Source: Clostridiaceae bacterium
GTDB lineage: Bacteria; Bacillota; Clostridia; Oscillospirales; Acutalibacteraceae
Direction: 5' to 3'
DNA: 6,653 nucleotides
Assembly (NCBI GenBank): GCA_016292575.1
Contig: JAEDIH010000097.1
Coordinates: forward strand, 1-6,653
The stretch's first letter is position 1; each line of letters begins with the position of its first letter. The notes beneath the pieces were generated by a model. The model was not told where the DNA came from. It made no database searches and saw only the letters and a list, made by a program, of their open reading frames with translations. The translations under genes were made by a program, and so were the position numbers. Positions 5,792-6,653 of this stretch are shown here, in pieces.

Positions 5792-5820
5792 ATTTTAGGC
5801 TCATTTTTGAGCGTTGTCAA
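5792..5820 (-). promoter_or_regulatory. near-consensus sigma-A promoter of the regulator operon
   Basis: On the minus strand, a perfect TTGACA (5820-5815) and TAAAAT (5797-5792, 5/6 match) are separated by 17 bases. The predicted start site is near 5785, leaving an untranslated leader of about 120 nt before the TTG start at 5665. Such a strong promoter combined with an operator overlapping the start region is typical of tightly repressed, inducible genes. Confidence 0.8.
5799..5812. promoter_or_regulatory. inverted repeat inside the promoter spacer, candidate second operator
   Basis: GCTCA-AAAA-TGAGC on the minus strand is a perfect 5-bp-arm inverted repeat filling most of the spacer between the -35 and -10 elements. 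A protein bound there would occlude the polymerase. Its size suits a dimeric XRE-type repressor, so the downstream regulator is the obvious candidate for autoregulation. The symmetry is seen; the binding protein is inferred. Confidence 0.4.
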
Positions 5821-5891
5821 GTATTTTTTTAAAAAAGGAACGGTCATTTTTACTATTTGGCGTTAACAAGGAATTTTTAAAAGTAAAATAC

Positions 5892-5929
5892 AAAAAATCG
5901 TACTTTGGCAGGTTGCACCAAAGTACGAT
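5892..5929 (-). terminator. strong intrinsic terminator of the DAHP synthase gene
   Basis: A perfect 12-bp stem (5918-5929 pairing with 5897-5908; ATCGTACTTTGG in the transcript) with a 9-nt loop is followed in the leftward direction by TTTTTTG and further T-rich sequence. It begins about 20 bases after the synthase stop and isolates the SOS-box promoter from upstream transcription. Confidence 0.92.
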
Positions 5930-5949
5930 CATGCTTTATCGGTTATTTT

Positions 5950-6653
5950 TTAATAAAGGTCGGCAAGCTCAAGCACAAGCTTCTTTGTTTTTTCCCAGCC
6001 GAGGCATGGGTCAGTGATGGACTTTCCGTATACGCCGCCGCCTATTTTCTGGCAGCCGTCTTCGATATAGCTTTCAATCATAAGTCCCTTGACAGTCTTT
6101 GCAATATCCTCGCTGTGGCGGCAGCAGTGGAGAACCTCCTTTGCAATTCTCGGCTGCTCAAGGTACTTTTTGGCTGAGTTTGCGTGGTTTGTGTCAACGA
6201 TAATCGCCGGATTTTTAAGGTCCGTTTCCGCATAAAGCTCGCAAACTCTCATAAGGTCTTCATAGTGATAGTTCGGAAGGCTCACTCCCCTTTTGTTGAC
6301 ATATCCTCTGAGGATAGCGTGGGCATAGGGGTTTCCGTGTGACTGAACCTCCCAGCCTCTGTAGATAAATTCGTGCGAATGCTGAGCGGCGGTTATTGAG
6401 TTCATCATTACCGAAAGGTCGCCTCCGGTCGGATTCTTCATTCCTACGGGAATATCGAGTCCGCTCGCAGTCAGTCGGTGCTGCTGGTTTTCAACCGACC
6501 TTGCGCCTATCGCAACATAGGAAAGCAGGTCGTTAAGATAGCGGTGATTTTCGGGATAGAGCATCTCGTCCGCACAGGAGAGGCCGGTTTCGTTCAGCGC
6601 GCGCATATGAAGCTTGCGAATTGCGATAATGCCCCCCAGCAGGTTGCTTTCTC
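5950..6653 (-). CDS. 3-deoxy-7-phosphoheptulonate (DAHP) synthase, class I, N-terminus cut by window
   Basis: This cytosolic enzyme condenses phosphoenolpyruvate with erythrose 4-phosphate, the first step of the shikimate pathway. The frame is open to the right edge, continuing upstream of the internal Met at 6606 with ESNLLGGIIAIRKLH; 233 residues are visible of about 340-350 expected. Compared with E. coli AroG, the visible part has GARSVENQQHR (the Arg contacting phosphoenolpyruvate), GMKNPTGG (the active-site Lys), DTNHANS (metal-binding His), MIESYIEDG (metal-binding Glu) and YGKSITDPCLGWE (metal-binding Asp). The metal-binding Cys and most of the feedback site lie outside the window. 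The YRGWEV insertion and PTGG wording resemble clostridial members and not enteric AroF/G/H, so I give no isozyme symbol. It ends at its own terminator and appears unconnected to the next operon. Confidence 0.95.
   Translation of the reverse strand, partial: ESNLLGGIIAIRKLHMRALNETGLSCADEMLYPENHRYLNDLLSYVAIGARSVENQQHRLTASGLDIPVGMKNPTGGDLSVMMNSITAAQHSHEFIYRGWEVQSHGNPYAHAILRGYVNKRGVSLPNYHYEDLMRVCELYAETDLKNPAIIVDTNHANSAKKYLEQPRIAKEVLHCCRHSEDIAKTVKGLMIESYIEDGCQKIGGGVYGKSITDPCLGWEKTKKLVLELADLY

Noticed and set aside
4758..5820. A complete prophage or mobile element
   Set aside because: The SOS box and phage-style regulator are suggestive, but no integrase, structural gene, attachment repeat or transposase is visible and both flanks are housekeeping genes.
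1..6653. CRISPR array, tRNA, rRNA, insertion sequence or recognisable riboswitch
   Set aside because: I saw no regularly spaced repeats, tRNA-like cloverleaf, transposase or terminal inverted repeats, and no leader matching a riboswitch class I could name.

Overview
The window looks like chromosomal DNA from a low-to-moderate-GC Gram-positive, most likely a gut-type Clostridia (Ruminococcaceae/Oscillospiraceae-like). Four things support this: the CdaA-CdaR c-di-AMP pair, a DUF3343 plus EF2568-type cysteine desulfurase pair, strong AGGAGG-type ribosome binding sites with some TTG starts, and a perfect Gram-positive (DinR/LexA-type) SOS box. This taxonomic placement is inferred from gene content and protein style, not from a database match. 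All seven well-supported genes are on the minus strand, so transcription runs from right to left. A short possible plus-strand gene tail lies at the extreme left.

Layout in transcription order (right to left). (1) 6653-5950: C-terminal two thirds of a class I DAHP synthase (entry to the shikimate pathway), cut by the window edge and closed by a strong intrinsic terminator. (2) 5820-4758: a two-gene regulatory module behind a near-consensus sigma-A promoter, with a perfect SOS box just downstream of its -10 element. Its first gene encodes an unusual protein joining a sigma-70 region-4-like helix-turn-helix to a Cro/C1-type (XRE) helix-turn-helix. The second encodes a small, highly charged helical protein that begins next to the regulator's stop. 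(3) 4665-3287: a translationally coupled DUF3343 protein (putative Se/S carrier-like) and a PLP-dependent cysteine desulfurase-family enzyme. (4) 3263-1002: an own-promoter operon of cdaA (diadenylate cyclase) and cdaR (YbbR-domain partner), with a 14-nt overlap. (5) 934-155: a TSUP/TauE-family membrane permease, separated from cdaR by a 10-bp hairpin. A bidirectional-looking terminator at 94-135 closes the left side.

Functional reading: the window combines aromatic amino acid synthesis, a DNA-damage-responsive-looking regulator pair, sulfur/selenium mobilisation and c-di-AMP signalling. The sulfur-type enzyme pair and the TSUP anion permease flank cdaAR; a shared sulfur or selenium role is possible but not demonstrated. 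The most novel-looking part is the SOS-box-controlled sigma4-XRE chimera with its small partner. It looks like a phage-type control circuit, but no other phage genes are visible here.
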